From positions 4,034,001-4,098,000 of the forward strand of contig NZ_CP107841.1 in the NCBI RefSeq assembly GCF_036346855.1: 64,000 nucleotides of DNA, in the 5' to 3' direction. This DNA is from Streptomyces europaeiscabiei. Its GTDB lineage: Bacteria; Actinomycetota; Actinomycetes; Streptomycetales; Streptomycetaceae. Shown here piece by piece: positions 8,005-16,887 of this stretch (positions are counted from its first letter, which is position 1; the number at the start of each line of letters is the position of its first letter). A program made the translations under genes and the position numbers. The notes under the pieces were generated by a model. It did not search any database, was not told the origin of the DNA, and worked only from the letters and a program-made list of their open reading frames with translations.

Positions 8005-8610
8005 TCAGAGGCCCGCGCAGGCCTTGTTGCGCAGCGTCTCCACCCAGCAGCCCGTGGCTGTCCCCTCGCGCTTCTCGCGGTGGAGGAGCCAGAGGGTGAA
8101 GGCGAGGGTGGAGATGTCGGCGCCGAGGGGGCAGAGCGCCGACTCGGGCTCGCTCCAGTTGAGGATCGCGCCTGTCGTGCCGTCGACGACGAGGCTGTCG
8201 CCCTCGACGAAGTGGCCGAGGCGGATCAGGTGGGCGGCGCCGGCCGGGAGCCGCTCGGGGGTGGACTCACCGGGGCGTTCGTTCGCGTGGTACTCGGCGA
8301 GGGTCTGCAGCGGGATGTCCGTGTCGAGCTGGAAGAAGCCGTGGTTCTCGGGCAGGCCCATGTTCCGCAGGAAGCGGCGGGTCGGCTCGTGGGTGAGCGT
8401 GGCCGGGAAGTCGAAGTCCTCGAAGCGCCACACCGCGCTCTGGCCGAACTCCTCGTCCAGCAGCCGGGCGGGCAGGTCCAGCTCCAGTCCGGAGTGGGTG
8501 ACCGGTCCCCCGGTCAGCACCGCCAGGTCGTTCAAGTGGTTCAGATTGTTCAGGTCGTTCAGGTCGTTCAGGTCCGTCAGGCCCATTGTCCCCATCGTCA
8601 TTGTGCTCAT
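8005..8610 (-). CDS. SUKH-4 family immunity-like protein
   Basis: 201 aa from ATG at 8610, which has GGGGGGAG upstream. After a short leader comes a leucine-asparagine-aspartate repeat (LTDLNDLNDLNNLNHLNDL, residues about 10-28). The SUKH-4 core follows: LTHEPTRRFLRNMGLPENHGFFQL, HLIRLGHFVEGDSLVVDGTTGAILNW and SALCPLGADISTLAFTLWLL. SUKH proteins neutralise polymorphic or nuclease toxins, and Streptomyces also carries many solitary copies. No toxin gene is adjacent, so a stand-alone role is possible. Confidence 0.85.
   Translation of the reverse strand: MSTMTMGTMGLTDLNDLNDLNNLNHLNDLAVLTGGPVTHSGLELDLPARLLDEEFGQSAVWRFEDFDFPATLTHEPTRRFLRNMGLPENHGFFQLDTDIPLQTLAEYHANERPGESTPERLPAGAAHLIRLGHFVEGDSLVVDGTTGAILNWSEPESALCPLGADISTLAFTLWLLHREKREGTATGCWVETLRNKACAGL
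8522..8584. repeat. 9-bp tandem repeat inside the SUKH-4 gene
   Basis: About seven in-frame copies of a 9-bp unit related to TTCAGGTCG (plus strand) encode the (D/N/H)-L-N repeats near the N-terminus. Copy number should be prone to slippage without frame loss. Confidence 0.8.
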
Positions 8611-8777
8611 GGCTCCCCCCGGCACATGGTCCGCAGCGTGCTTCCCCCGTGGGGATGCGGCGCCGCCGAGCGGTCGTTCTCCCCACTGCCGAGAACCATA
8701 CGCCGCCCCACTGACAACGCCCGACGTACACGCGAACACGCACCTCAGGGGCTACGCGGGGATCCGCTCACGCACCC

Positions 8778-11093
8778 CTACGCGCCCGTCACCACCACCG
8801 CCGCCTGCGGCCGGATCGGGAGGCGGTTCACGGGGCGCCCCGTGGCCGCCCGGACCGCCGCCGCGATGGCCGCCGGAGACGTGACCACCGGTACCGCGCT
8901 GGCCGCCTTCGCGCCGAAGGGGGCGATGACGTCCCGCTCCTCGACCAGTTTGACGATCTGGATGTCGGGGGTGTCGAGGGCGGTGGGCAGGGCGTAGCCG
9001 GTGAGGTCGGGGTGGCGGATGAGGCCTCGGGGGGTGCGAAGGTTCTCCGTGAGGGCCACGCCCACGCCCTGGGTGACACCCGCCTCGATACGCGCGGCGA
9101 GCTGCGTCGGGTTGAGGATCCGGCCGACGTCCTGGGCGACGGCAAGCTCCACGACCCGTACGGAGCCGAGCTCGATGTCTACGTCCACGACCGCGCGGAT
9201 CGCGCAGAACGCCAGGCCCACGAACGCGTCGCCCTGGCCGGCGCCGTCCAGCGGTTCGGTCGGATGGGGGCGGCACTGGGCGGTGGCCCAGAGTTCCTTG
9301 CCGTCCAGTGCCTCCGCGACCGTGGTCGACAGCACACCGTCGTACGACGTGATCTTGCCGTCGGTGATCTGCAGCAGCTCCGTGGACATGCCGAACTTGT
9401 GCGCCAGGGGCTGGAGCAGCTGTGTGCGGACCATCTTGGCCGCCCGTTCCACCGCGCCGCCCGAGACCCAGGTGTGGCGGCCTCGGCAGCTCGGGCCCGC
9501 CGGGGGCTGGTCGGTGTCGACCTGGGCGATGTGGACCTCGTCGATGCCCAGGGTCTCCTGGACGATCTGCCGGGCGAGGGTGGAGAAGCCCTGGCCGGTG
9601 TCGACGGCCGCGCACAGGACGGTCGCGATGCCGTCGTGGACCTTCACGGTGGCCGTGGAGACCTCGTCCGCGCCCTCGGCGCCGAGCATGTGGACCATGC
9701 CGAGGCCGTAGCCGACGCCGCGCCGGACGGCACCCGGCTCGCCCGCGCCCTCGGGACCGCCCGGGAGCAGCCACTCCTCCTCGGGGCTGTCCTTGGGGAG
9801 GGCCGGCAGCGGGAACTCCTGGACGGCCTGGAGGAGTTCGGCGACCGGGGCCGGGCAGGTCACCGACTGGCCCGTCGGCAGCACGTCTCCCGTGGACATC
9901 ACGTTGCGCATGCGCAGCTCGGCCGGGTCGATGCCCAGCTTCTTCGCCAGCTTGTCCATCTGGGCCTCGTACGCGGCGCAGACCTGCATGGCGCCCTCGC
10001 CGCGCACATGGCCGGAGGGCGGGTTGTTGGTGCGTACCGCCCAGCCCTCGATGAAGGCGTTGGGGACGACGTACGGGCCGCAGGCGAACGAGACGGCGGC
10101 TGCCAGCGCCTCCGACGAGGTGTCGGCGTACGCGCCCGCGTCGAGGAGGATCTGCGCCTCGACCTTGACCAGCCTGCCCTCGGCGTCCGCGTGGTGCCGG
10201 TATCTCAGCAGGGTGGGGTGCCGGTGGGCGTGGCCGAGGAAGGACTCCTCGCGGGTGGCCGTCAGCTTGACCGGGCAGCCCGTCTTCAGGGCCAGCAGCC
10301 CCAGCGGGAGTTGGAAGCCCTGGTCCTCGCGGTCGGCGGTGGCGCCGGGGACACCGGTGACGACGATCTTGACGCGGTCGGGGACCAGGCCGTAGCAGGC
10401 GGCGGCCGCGTCGCGGTCGGTGTGCGGGTCGGTGGAGGCCACGTACAGCTCGACGCCGCCGTCGGGACGGGGCACGGCGAGGCCTGCCTCGGCGCCGATG
10501 GGGGCCGGGTCCGCGCGGCCGATGCGGTACTGGCCCTCGACGACGATCTCGCCGGCCGCGTCCGGGTCGCCGTGGCGCAGCGGGATGTGGCGGATGAGGT
10601 TGCCGTCGGGGTGCAGGGGCTCGGCCTCGAAGGCCTGCTCCGGGTCGATCACCGGGTCGAGCACCTCGTACTCGACGATGACGGCGGCGGCGGCCATGCG
10701 CGCGGTGTCGGGGTGGTCGGCGGCGACGGCCGCGATGGGCTCGCCGTGGTGGCGTACGACCTCGGAGGCGAACAGGGGCCGGTCGGCCTTGCCGCGGCCG
10801 TGCAGCGAGACTCCCGGCACGTCCTCGTGGGTGATGACGGCCCGTACGCCGGGCATCTCGCGCGCGTGGGACGTGTCGATCGACACGATGCGCGCGTGCG
10901 GGTGCGGCGAGCGGAGCACGGCGGCCCACAGCAGGCCCTCGGCCCACAGGTCGGCCGCGTAGGGGAAGGTGCCCTCCGACTTGGCGCGGGCATCGGCGGA
11001 CGGCAGGTTCGCGCCCAGGCCGTGCGGCAGCTGCTCGGGGGGCTCGGCCTCGCCGGAGCCCGCGGACGTCGCGATGACGGTTTCGTTGCTCAC
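8778..11093 (-). CDS. Xanthine dehydrogenase family, molybdopterin-binding subunit
   Basis: 771 aa from GTG at 11093, overlapping the stop of the iron-sulfur gene by 4 nt. It carries the aldehyde oxidase/xanthine dehydrogenase a/b hammerhead domain (RIVSIDTSHAREMPGVRAVITHEDVPG) and then the molybdopterin domain, with QGFQLPLGLLALKTGCPVKL, GHVRGEGAMQVCAAYEAQMD and DTGQGFSTLARQIVQETLGI. The C-terminal GVGVALTENL segment lies where the catalytic Glu is expected. Last gene of the operon after the FAD and Fe-S subunits. The complex hydroxylates a purine or other heterocycle; the substrate cannot be fixed from sequence. Confidence 0.88.
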   Translation of the reverse strand: MSNETVIATSAGSGEAEPPEQLPHGLGANLPSADARAKSEGTFPYAADLWAEGLLWAAVLRSPHPHARIVSIDTSHAREMPGVRAVITHEDVPGVSLHGRGKADRPLFASEVVRHHGEPIAAVAADHPDTARMAAAAVIVEYEVLDPVIDPEQAFEAEPLHPDGNLIRHIPLRHGDPDAAGEIVVEGQYRIGRADPAPIGAEAGLAVPRPDGGVELYVASTDPHTDRDAAAACYGLVPDRVKIVVTGVPGATADREDQGFQLPLGLLALKTGCPVKLTATREESFLGHAHRHPTLLRYRHHADAEGRLVKVEAQILLDAGAYADTSSEALAAAVSFACGPYVVPNAFIEGWAVRTNNPPSGHVRGEGAMQVCAAYEAQMDKLAKKLGIDPAELRMRNVMSTGDVLPTGQSVTCPAPVAELLQAVQEFPLPALPKDSPEEEWLLPGGPEGAGEPGAVRRGVGYGLGMVHMLGAEGADEVSTATVKVHDGIATVLCAAVDTGQGFSTLARQIVQETLGIDEVHIAQVDTDQPPAGPSCRGRHTWVSGGAVERAAKMVRTQLLQPLAHKFGMSTELLQITDGKITSYDGVLSTTVAEALDGKELWATAQCRPHPTEPLDGAGQGDAFVGLAFCAIRAVVDVDIELGSVRVVELAVAQDVGRILNPTQLAARIEAGVTQGVGVALTENLRTPRGLIRHPDLTGYALPTALDTPDIQIVKLVEERDVIAPFGAKAASAVPVVTSPAAIAAAVRAATGRPVNRLPIRPQAAVVVTGA

Positions 11094-13084
11094 GCCTGGC
11101 CTCCGTCCTGGCCGAACGACCGGCCCTGACCGCCGTACGAGTCGTCCGGGCCGCCGAAGGACTGCCCTTGGCCGCCGTAGGTGTCGCCCTGACCGCCGCC
11201 GAACGACTGGCCCTGGCCGCCGTACGAGTCGTCCGGGCCGGTGAACGACTGGCCCTGACCACCGTAGGTGTCGCCTTGACCGCCGCCGAACGACTGGCCC
11301 TGGCCGCCGTACGAGTCGTCCGGGCCGCCGAAGGACTGCCCCTGGCCGCCGTAGGTATCGCCTTGACCGCCGCCGAACGACTGGCCCTGGCCGCCGTACG
11401 AGTCGTCCGGGCCGCCGAAGGACTGGCCCTGACCACCGTAGGTGTCGCCCTGACCGCCGCCGAACGACTGCCCCTGACCGCCGTACGAGTCGTCCGGGCC
11501 GGTGAACGACAGCCCCTGACCGCCGTAGGACCGGTCCGGGTCGTGCGGTGGCGATGCTCCCTGGGAGTCGTACGCCGCCGTGTTGACGCCGCCCGCGCCC
11601 GGGCCCGCCTGGTGCGGGATGCGTGCCTCGTCGGTGTCCGCGGCGGCCTCGTTCTCCGCGGCCGAGTGCGCCTCGCGTTCGGCGACGACGTCGCGGACGG
11701 CCGCCAGGACGCCCCGGTAGCCGGAGCAGCGGCAGAGGTTGCCGCAGAGCGCCTGGCGGGTCTCCAGGTCGCTGGGGGCGGGGTTGCCCTCCAGGAGGTC
11801 GTGCAGGGTCATCGCCATGCCGGGCACGCAGAAACCGCACTGCACGGCACCGCACTTGGCGAGGGCCCGCTGCACGTCCGAGGGCTGCCCGTCGGCGGCG
11901 AGGCCCTCGACGGTGCGCACCTCGCTGCCCGCGGCGGTGACGGCGGGAACCAGGCAGGACGCCACGAGCCGGCCGTCGACCTGGACGTTGCAGGCGCCGC
12001 ACTCGCCCTGTGAGCAGCCGTCCTTGGCGCCCGCGAGGCCGAGCCGCTCGCGCAGCACGTAGAGCAGCGACTCGCCGATCCAGGCGTCGCTGACGGGCCG
12101 CTCCGTGCCGTTGACGCGCAGGAGGAAGGAGGCGAGGGGGTGGTCGTCGTGCGGGGGCGGGGCCGGGGCGGGCTCGTCGGCCGACGCCGGGTCGCCCTCG
12201 CTGGTCCCGGCGGCAGTGGCGGCAGCGGCCCCGGACGTCTCAGGAGCCGTCTCCGGTGCCTCGGGCCGTTCGCCGCTCTTCGTCTCCGCGTCGGCCTCGC
12301 CGATCGGCTCAGCGGGCTCCTGGGCGGCTTCCGGGGTCTGCCCGGCGGTCTCGGGGGCGGGGTCGGCGTACGCCTCTCCAGGGTCCGCGGAGGGCTTCCC
12401 AGGGGCCTCCGGGGCCACGCCTGCCGCGCTCTCCCCCGGCGTACGGCTGCCGGTCGCGTGCTCGTCGGGCCGGTGCTCGTCGGCCGGGGGCGGCGGCGCG
12501 GTCCACGCCGTGCCGATCTGTTCGGTCGCCCAGGGCGCGGCGGCGCCGCCGGGAAGCGTGGCGGGCGGGTTGCCGCCCCACTGCTCGACGAGGGCCGATG
12601 TGCTGAACTCACCGGATTCGTCCGGAAGATCACCCCCCGCGACCGGAATCGACCACTCGCCGGTCACATCGTGACCGGGGGCGGTGCCTTCCTGTGCGGC
12701 CGGCTCCTCGAACGTCCACTGCCCGGTCGAGCCCGGGTTGTACGTGAAGCCGTCCTGCGTCGGGGGCTGCGGCTGCCCGGCGTTCGGGTCGTGCCACTGG
12801 TCGCCCCCGGCCGGCATCGCCCACGTGCCCGGAACGGACGGGTCGGTTCCGGCGGTGTGGGCCGTGTCCCCCACGTGCGCGGTGTTCGCAGCTATCTGCG
12901 GCGGCACATAGCCGTGGCCGGGCGCGGCCAGCGGGCTGTCGGCGGCGAGCAGCGCGTCGATGCCCCCCTCGGGGAGCTGTACGAAGGTGGTGGCGCCGTC
13001 GTCGTAGTCGCCCTGCGGCAGCCGTTCCCAGCCGCCCTGGCCTCCCTGCTGCGGGGTGCTCTCTCCGTGCTGGTCGTCGCTCAC
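11090..13084 (-). CDS. Xanthine dehydrogenase family [2Fe-2S] subunit with giant low-complexity extensions
   Basis: 664 aa, four times the usual 160. The real Fe-S domain spans about residues 318-475. Cluster I ligands are Cys357, 362, 365 and 377 (DGCSQGECGACN), and cluster II ligands are Cys416, 419, 451 and 453 (CGFC, CRC), all present. Residues 1-317 are Pro/Ala/Glu/Gly-rich and apparently disordered. Residues about 515-660 contain ten copies of (S/T)YGGQGxSF arranged as four 29-residue units plus two flanking half units. Both its start and its stop overlap neighbouring genes as GTGA, so the extensions are locked inside a tightly coupled operon. No signal peptide is seen. Role of the extensions unknown; tethering, scaffolding or condensation are possibilities. 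Confidence 0.88.
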   Translation of the reverse strand: MSDDQHGESTPQQGGQGGWERLPQGDYDDGATTFVQLPEGGIDALLAADSPLAAPGHGYVPPQIAANTAHVGDTAHTAGTDPSVPGTWAMPAGGDQWHDPNAGQPQPPTQDGFTYNPGSTGQWTFEEPAAQEGTAPGHDVTGEWSIPVAGGDLPDESGEFSTSALVEQWGGNPPATLPGGAAAPWATEQIGTAWTAPPPPADEHRPDEHATGSRTPGESAAGVAPEAPGKPSADPGEAYADPAPETAGQTPEAAQEPAEPIGEADAETKSGERPEAPETAPETSGAAAATAAGTSEGDPASADEPAPAPPPHDDHPLASFLLRVNGTERPVSDAWIGESLLYVLRERLGLAGAKDGCSQGECGACNVQVDGRLVASCLVPAVTAAGSEVRTVEGLAADGQPSDVQRALAKCGAVQCGFCVPGMAMTLHDLLEGNPAPSDLETRQALCGNLCRCSGYRGVLAAVRDVVAEREAHSAAENEAAADTDEARIPHQAGPGAGGVNTAAYDSQGASPPHDPDRSYGGQGLSFTGPDDSYGGQGQSFGGGQGDTYGGQGQSFGGPDDSYGGQGQSFGGGQGDTYGGQGQSFGGPDDSYGGQGQSFGGGQGDTYGGQGQSFTGPDDSYGGQGQSFGGGQGDTYGGQGQSFGGPDDSYGGQGRSFGQDGGQA
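11110..11550. repeat. 87-bp tandem repeat encoding YGGQG(x)SF units
   Basis: Four nearly identical 87-bp units (29 codons each), plus a half unit at either side, lie in the 3' part of the Fe-S subunit gene. Each 87-bp unit contains two diverged 14-15-codon half repeats, PDDSYGGQGQSFGG and GQGDTYGGQGQSFGG. Silent differences between copies, for example GTATCG versus GTGTCG, show some divergence after duplication. Confidence 0.9.
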
Positions 13085-13974
13085 GACAGTGCCCTCCCCA
13101 GTGCTCGTCGGGCCAGCGCGGCGACGGTGCGCCGCAGGTGCAGTACGGCGGGCGGAAGCGGTGGTACGGAACCGTCGACCTCGGGGGCCGGGTCCGGGAT
13201 GCAGGCGGCCGCCACGTACTCACCGAAGGCCTGCAGCGCCTCGGGGACGAGGGTGCGCTGGCCGTCCCAGTCGATCAGCCGACCGACCCACGCCTCGGCG
13301 TCCAGGGGGCGCAGCGGCATCGGTGCTATGGCTCCGACGGCGCACCGCACCCCGCGCCGGGCGGGGTCGAGGACGAGAGAGACGGAGGCGACCGCGCGGC
13401 CGGGGCCGGTGCGGCCGGTGGCCTTCAGGAAGACCTGGGGCGCGTGCAGCAGCGGCACGCGCACGAAGCCGATGAGTTCACCGGGTCGCAACATTTCCAT
13501 GCCGGCCAGCAGGTGCGAAACGGGCATCTCACGGCGGGCCCCGCCCGGGCCCGCGATGATCAGCGTGGCCTCCAGGGCGGCCAGCACGGGCAGCGCGTCC
13601 CCGGTGGGGGCGGCCGTCGCGATGTTGCCGCCGAGGGTGCCGGCGTTGCGGATCTGCGGTGGTCCGGCGGCGCGCGCGGCTGCCGCGAGCGCCGGAATGA
13701 GCGCCGCGAAGTCCGGGCGCCCCATCCGCGCGTGCGTCAGTCCGGCACCCAGCAGGGCGTGTCCGTCCTGGTACTGCCAGCCGCGGATCTCGCTGATCTT
13801 GCCGAGGCCGACCAGCGCGGCGGGCCTGAGCTGCCCCGAGTTGACCGCGGCCATGAGGTCCGTGCCGCCCGCCACCGGAACCGCCCAGGGCATGGCGGCG
13901 AGGGCCGCCACGGCCTCGTCCAGCGAGCCGGGCAGGGTCACGGCCTGCGCCGCCTGCGGTGCGTGCGTGGTCAA
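13081..13974 (-). CDS. Xanthine dehydrogenase family FAD-binding subunit
   Basis: 297 aa from TTG at 13974, chosen because GGAAGGGG stands upstream and the length then matches the family. FAD-binding motifs: VAGGTDLMAAVNSGQLRP (PCMH fold) and AGPPQIRNAGTLGGNIATAAPTGD, the typical I-R-N-x-G-T-x-G-G-N signature. First gene of the coupled operon; its stop overlaps the Fe-S gene start (GTGA at 13081-13084). It passes electrons from the Fe-S clusters to its acceptor. Confidence 0.9.
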   Translation of the reverse strand: MTTHAPQAAQAVTLPGSLDEAVAALAAMPWAVPVAGGTDLMAAVNSGQLRPAALVGLGKISEIRGWQYQDGHALLGAGLTHARMGRPDFAALIPALAAAARAAGPPQIRNAGTLGGNIATAAPTGDALPVLAALEATLIIAGPGGARREMPVSHLLAGMEMLRPGELIGFVRVPLLHAPQVFLKATGRTGPGRAVASVSLVLDPARRGVRCAVGAIAPMPLRPLDAEAWVGRLIDWDGQRTLVPEALQAFGEYVAAACIPDPAPEVDGSVPPLPPAVLHLRRTVAALARRALGRALS

Positions 13975-14022
13975 ACCGGCTGCCCCTTCCCGCTGCCCCA
14001 CCTGGTCCGCCTGTGTTGCCGT

Positions 14023-14053
14023 ACGGTACGTGCTGACAGGGCGGACGTGGCAA
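14023..14053 (-). promoter_or_regulatory. Candidate promoter of the xanthine-dehydrogenase-type operon
   Basis: On the minus strand TTGCCA (14048-14053), a 19-bp spacer and TACCGT (14023-14028). The -10 lies in the near-palindrome CGTACGGTACG, a possible repressor site. Transcription would begin about 45 bases upstream of the TTG start. Spacer is one base longer than ideal. Confidence 0.35.
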
Positions 14054-14261
14054 CTCTGGCACATTCTCGCGAGGCCCGAACGCGGGGGTCCGCCAGGAGG
14101 CGTTCGTCCACCTCGCCCGGGAGGTGGTCCGTTTTGGCCAGGCATCACCCATAGGCGCGAATTAACACACATGGCGCCACTTTCACCTCTTGCGCCTCTT
14201 GTTCCCACTGCGGTCACCGTCGCAGGGCACGCGCTTTCGGTCCTACGGGTTCGCGGTCGCC

Positions 14262-16043
14262 TCACACGTTCGGGGGCCTTCCCTCGATCGGACGTCCGAG
14301 CACGCCGGGTCTCCGCTGCCATGGACGCGGACCCGAGGGCGGCCGATATCCGACCCCCAGGGCGTCAAGTCGCAGGTAGTGGGCCGTCATCCGGCGCTCG
14401 AAGTCGGCGAAGTCACGCTCAGCGGGTTCCGGCAGCCGGCTCCAGGCCACCTCGGCGAAGGCCACCAGGCGCGGGAACGTCTGGTAGTCCACGCGCGCGG
14501 GGTCCTCCATCACCTCGGTCCACACATTCGCCTGGGTGCCCAGCACATGCCGTGCCTCGTCGGGCGTCAACTCCGGTGGTACCGGCTCGAACCGGAAGAC
14601 GTCCTCCAGGGTGCGTACGAAGCCGATGGGCACCGGCTCGTCGGGGCCGCCGTCCTGACGGTGGTCCAGATACACCTGCTGCTCGGGGCACATGACCACG
14701 TCGTGGCCCGCGCGGGCCGCCGTGATACCGCCCGCGTAGCCCCGCCAGGACGACACGGCCGCCCCCGGCGCGAGGTTGATTCCTGTCGCCTCGCCTCCGG
14801 GTGCTCTGATCCCCTGTCGATTCCCCCGGCCCGAGGCCGGGGGCGCCCCCACCTCGTCGGGCGGTCGTCTCGCTGCCTCTTCCTCGTCGTCGTCGCTTTC
14901 GGCAGGGGCGCGCCCTTCGGCTCGGCTCCCGCCCTGCAGGATCTCGTCCCATCCGATCAGGCGACGCCCTCGCGCGGTCAGCCAGTTGCCGAAGTGCCGG
15001 ACGAACCACGACTGCAACTCGTCCTCGTCCGCGAGCCCCAGCTCCCGGATGCGGGCCTGTGCGGTGGCCGACTCCTTCCACTGGTCCTTGGCGCACTCGT
15101 CGCCGCCGATGTGCACGAACGTCGACGGGAACAGCTCCAGGACCTCCTCGAACACCCCCTCGTAGAAGTGCAGGGTGTTGTCGGTGGGGGCGAGCACGTT
15201 CTTGCTGATGCCCCAGGTGTCCCAGACGGTGAGGGAGGTCGTGTCGATGACATCGGTGTTGCCGAGTTCCGGATACGCGGCGATGGCGGCCTGGCTGTGT
15301 CCCGGGATGTCGATCTCGGGGACCACGGTGATATGCCGCTCGGCCGCGTAGGCGACGATCTCGCGGATGTCGTCCTTCGTGTAGTGACCGCCGTGCGGTT
15401 TCTCCTCCCAGAGGGGTGATGCGCGATGGCCGGATTTCGTGCGCGCCCGCCAGGAGCCGACCTCCGTCAGCCTCGGGTATCGCTCGATCTCGATCCGCCA
15501 GCCCTGGTCGTCCGTCAGGTGGAAGTGGAGGACGTTGAGTTTGTGCGCGGCCATCAGGTCCAGATAGCGGAGGATCTGGTCCTTGGGGAGGAAGTGCCGG
15601 GCGACGTCGAGCATGAGACCGCGCCAGCCGAAACGGGGGGCGTCCTCGACGGTCTGGTGCGCGATGCCGTACGTGATCCCCGGGCGGACCGGGGCGCGCC
15701 GGAACGCCTCGGGGCCGAGGAGTTGACGCAGGGTCTGGGCGCCCCAGAAGACCCCCGCCGGGCCGCCGCCCCGGATCTCGATGCCCCAGTTGGCGACGAC
15801 ACCGAGCTTGTACGCCTCCGGCTCCAGGCTCTCGTCCAGGCGCAGCCGCACCGCGTCGCGCGCGTCCTCGGGGCCGGGCGGCAGCGACAGCCCGAGGGCC
15901 GCGCCGAGGGTCGAGCGCAGCCAGCGCTGCGTCCCCTCCGTGCCCGGTGCCCCCCACAGGGTGGTGTTCTCGTCGAGCGATACGCCGCAGCGCATGGGCC
16001 CCTCGACGGCGAGGGGCGCCGGAATCAGGTCCGTTTTCGTCAC
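14262..16043 (-). CDS. Beta-N-acetylhexosaminidase, GH20
   Basis: 593 aa from GTG, one base after the permease stop. The GH20 catalytic pair Asp315-Glu316 lies in FVHIGGDECAKDQW. Other family blocks are GWRGLMLDVARHFLPK, HLTDDQGWRIEI, PEIDIPGHSQAA, GWDEIL and SSWRG. No signal peptide is visible, so it should act on imported sugars in the cytoplasm, releasing terminal GlcNAc or GalNAc. Residues about 373-421, between GWDEILQGG and NLAPGA, are an acidic Pro/Arg-rich insert not expected in GH20; its DNA carries a palindrome and looks like captured intergenic sequence. Last gene of the ABC operon. Confidence 0.93.
   Translation of the reverse strand: MTKTDLIPAPLAVEGPMRCGVSLDENTTLWGAPGTEGTQRWLRSTLGAALGLSLPPGPEDARDAVRLRLDESLEPEAYKLGVVANWGIEIRGGGPAGVFWGAQTLRQLLGPEAFRRAPVRPGITYGIAHQTVEDAPRFGWRGLMLDVARHFLPKDQILRYLDLMAAHKLNVLHFHLTDDQGWRIEIERYPRLTEVGSWRARTKSGHRASPLWEEKPHGGHYTKDDIREIVAYAAERHITVVPEIDIPGHSQAAIAAYPELGNTDVIDTTSLTVWDTWGISKNVLAPTDNTLHFYEGVFEEVLELFPSTFVHIGGDECAKDQWKESATAQARIRELGLADEDELQSWFVRHFGNWLTARGRRLIGWDEILQGGSRAEGRAPAESDDDEEEAARRPPDEVGAPPASGRGNRQGIRAPGGEATGINLAPGAAVSSWRGYAGGITAARAGHDVVMCPEQQVYLDHRQDGGPDEPVPIGFVRTLEDVFRFEPVPPELTPDEARHVLGTQANVWTEVMEDPARVDYQTFPRLVAFAEVAWSRLPEPAERDFADFERRMTAHYLRLDALGVGYRPPSGPRPWQRRPGVLGRPIEGRPPNV
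14781..14927. repeat. In-frame palindromic insert inside the GH20 gene
   Basis: The about 147-bp stretch encodes the acidic insert. It contains a perfect hairpin, CCCCCGGCC-CGA-GGCCGGGGG (14823-14843), followed by GCGCCCCCACC, the kind of GC palindrome usually found between Streptomyces genes. A multiple of three keeps the gene open. Confidence 0.6.
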
Positions 16044-16044
16044 G

Positions 16045-16887
16045 TCAGTCCTTGACCGCGCCGCCCAGTCCGGAGACCAGTCGTCGCTGTACGAGTACGA
16101 AGAAGATCAGCACCGGAACGGTCATCACCGTGGACGCCGCCATCACGCCGCCCCAGTCCGGCTCTTCGGGCTTGTAGAACACCAGGAGGGCCATCGGCAG
16201 GGTCGACTGGGAGGTGTCGCTGATGATGAACGACTTGGCGAACAGGAAGTCGTTCCAGGCGGAGATGAACGAGAAGACGCTGGTGGCCACCAGCCCCGGG
16301 AAGACGAGGGGGAAAAGGATCTGCCAGAGGAATCGGGAACGGCTCGCCCCGTCGAGGTGGGCCGCCTCCTCCAGCGCCTGGGGTACGGCCTTCACGAAGC
16401 CGCGTAGCATCCAGATCGCGAACGGCAGCGAGAAGGCGATGTGGGGCAGGATCAGCGCGCCCAGGGTGTTGAGCTGGCCGAAGTCCCGCATCTGGAAGAA
16501 GAGCGGGATGGTGAGCGCCTCCACGGGCACCATCTGGGCGACCAGGAACATGATGAGCAAGGTGGTCCGGAAACGGAAGCGGAATCGGGTGACCGCCGTC
16601 GCCGCGAGAAACGCGATCAGCGCCGAGACGACCACCACCGTGCAGGCGACGACAAGGCTGTTGACGAAGTAGCGACCGAATTCCTGCTGCCCGAAGACCC
16701 GCCGGAAGGCATCAAGAGTCGGCGCGAGGGTCCAGGGCCGCGGCTCGGCCGACTCGATCTCACCCGCCGGCTTGAACGCGCTCAGCACCATCCAGTAAAG
16801 CGGGAACGCCACCACGACCGCGATGACCAGGGCTGATGCCTCCGCCGCGAGCCGCCAGGGCCGCCGTACGAAACCCGACGAATTCAC
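16045..16887 (-). CDS. Carbohydrate ABC transporter permease (MalG-like)
   Basis: 280 aa from GTG at 16887, which overlaps the upstream permease stop by 4 nt. Six predicted membrane segments. The EAA loop is EEAAHLDGASRSRFLWQILFPLVFPG, which contacts the ATPase. Belongs to the CUT1 family with its MalF-like partner and the binding protein upstream. No ATPase gene is present in the operon; such Streptomyces importers commonly share MsiK, encoded elsewhere. Confidence 0.93.
   Translation of the reverse strand: MNSSGFVRRPWRLAAEASALVIAVVVAFPLYWMVLSAFKPAGEIESAEPRPWTLAPTLDAFRRVFGQQEFGRYFVNSLVVACTVVVVSALIAFLAATAVTRFRFRFRTTLLIMFLVAQMVPVEALTIPLFFQMRDFGQLNTLGALILPHIAFSLPFAIWMLRGFVKAVPQALEEAAHLDGASRSRFLWQILFPLVFPGLVATSVFSFISAWNDFLFAKSFIISDTSQSTLPMALLVFYKPEEPDWGGVMAASTVMTVPVLIFFVLVQRRLVSGLGGAVKD

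Noticed and set aside
6166..8997. 943-residue plus-strand ORF
   Set aside because: Antisense to the MFS gene and it runs through tRNA-Cys and the SUKH gene; the composition is the Arg/Pro/His mix of GC-rich shadow frames.
8752..11436. Long Arg-rich minus-strand frame
   Set aside because: Out-of-frame shadow of the molybdopterin subunit and repeat region; the neighbouring frame holds all family motifs.
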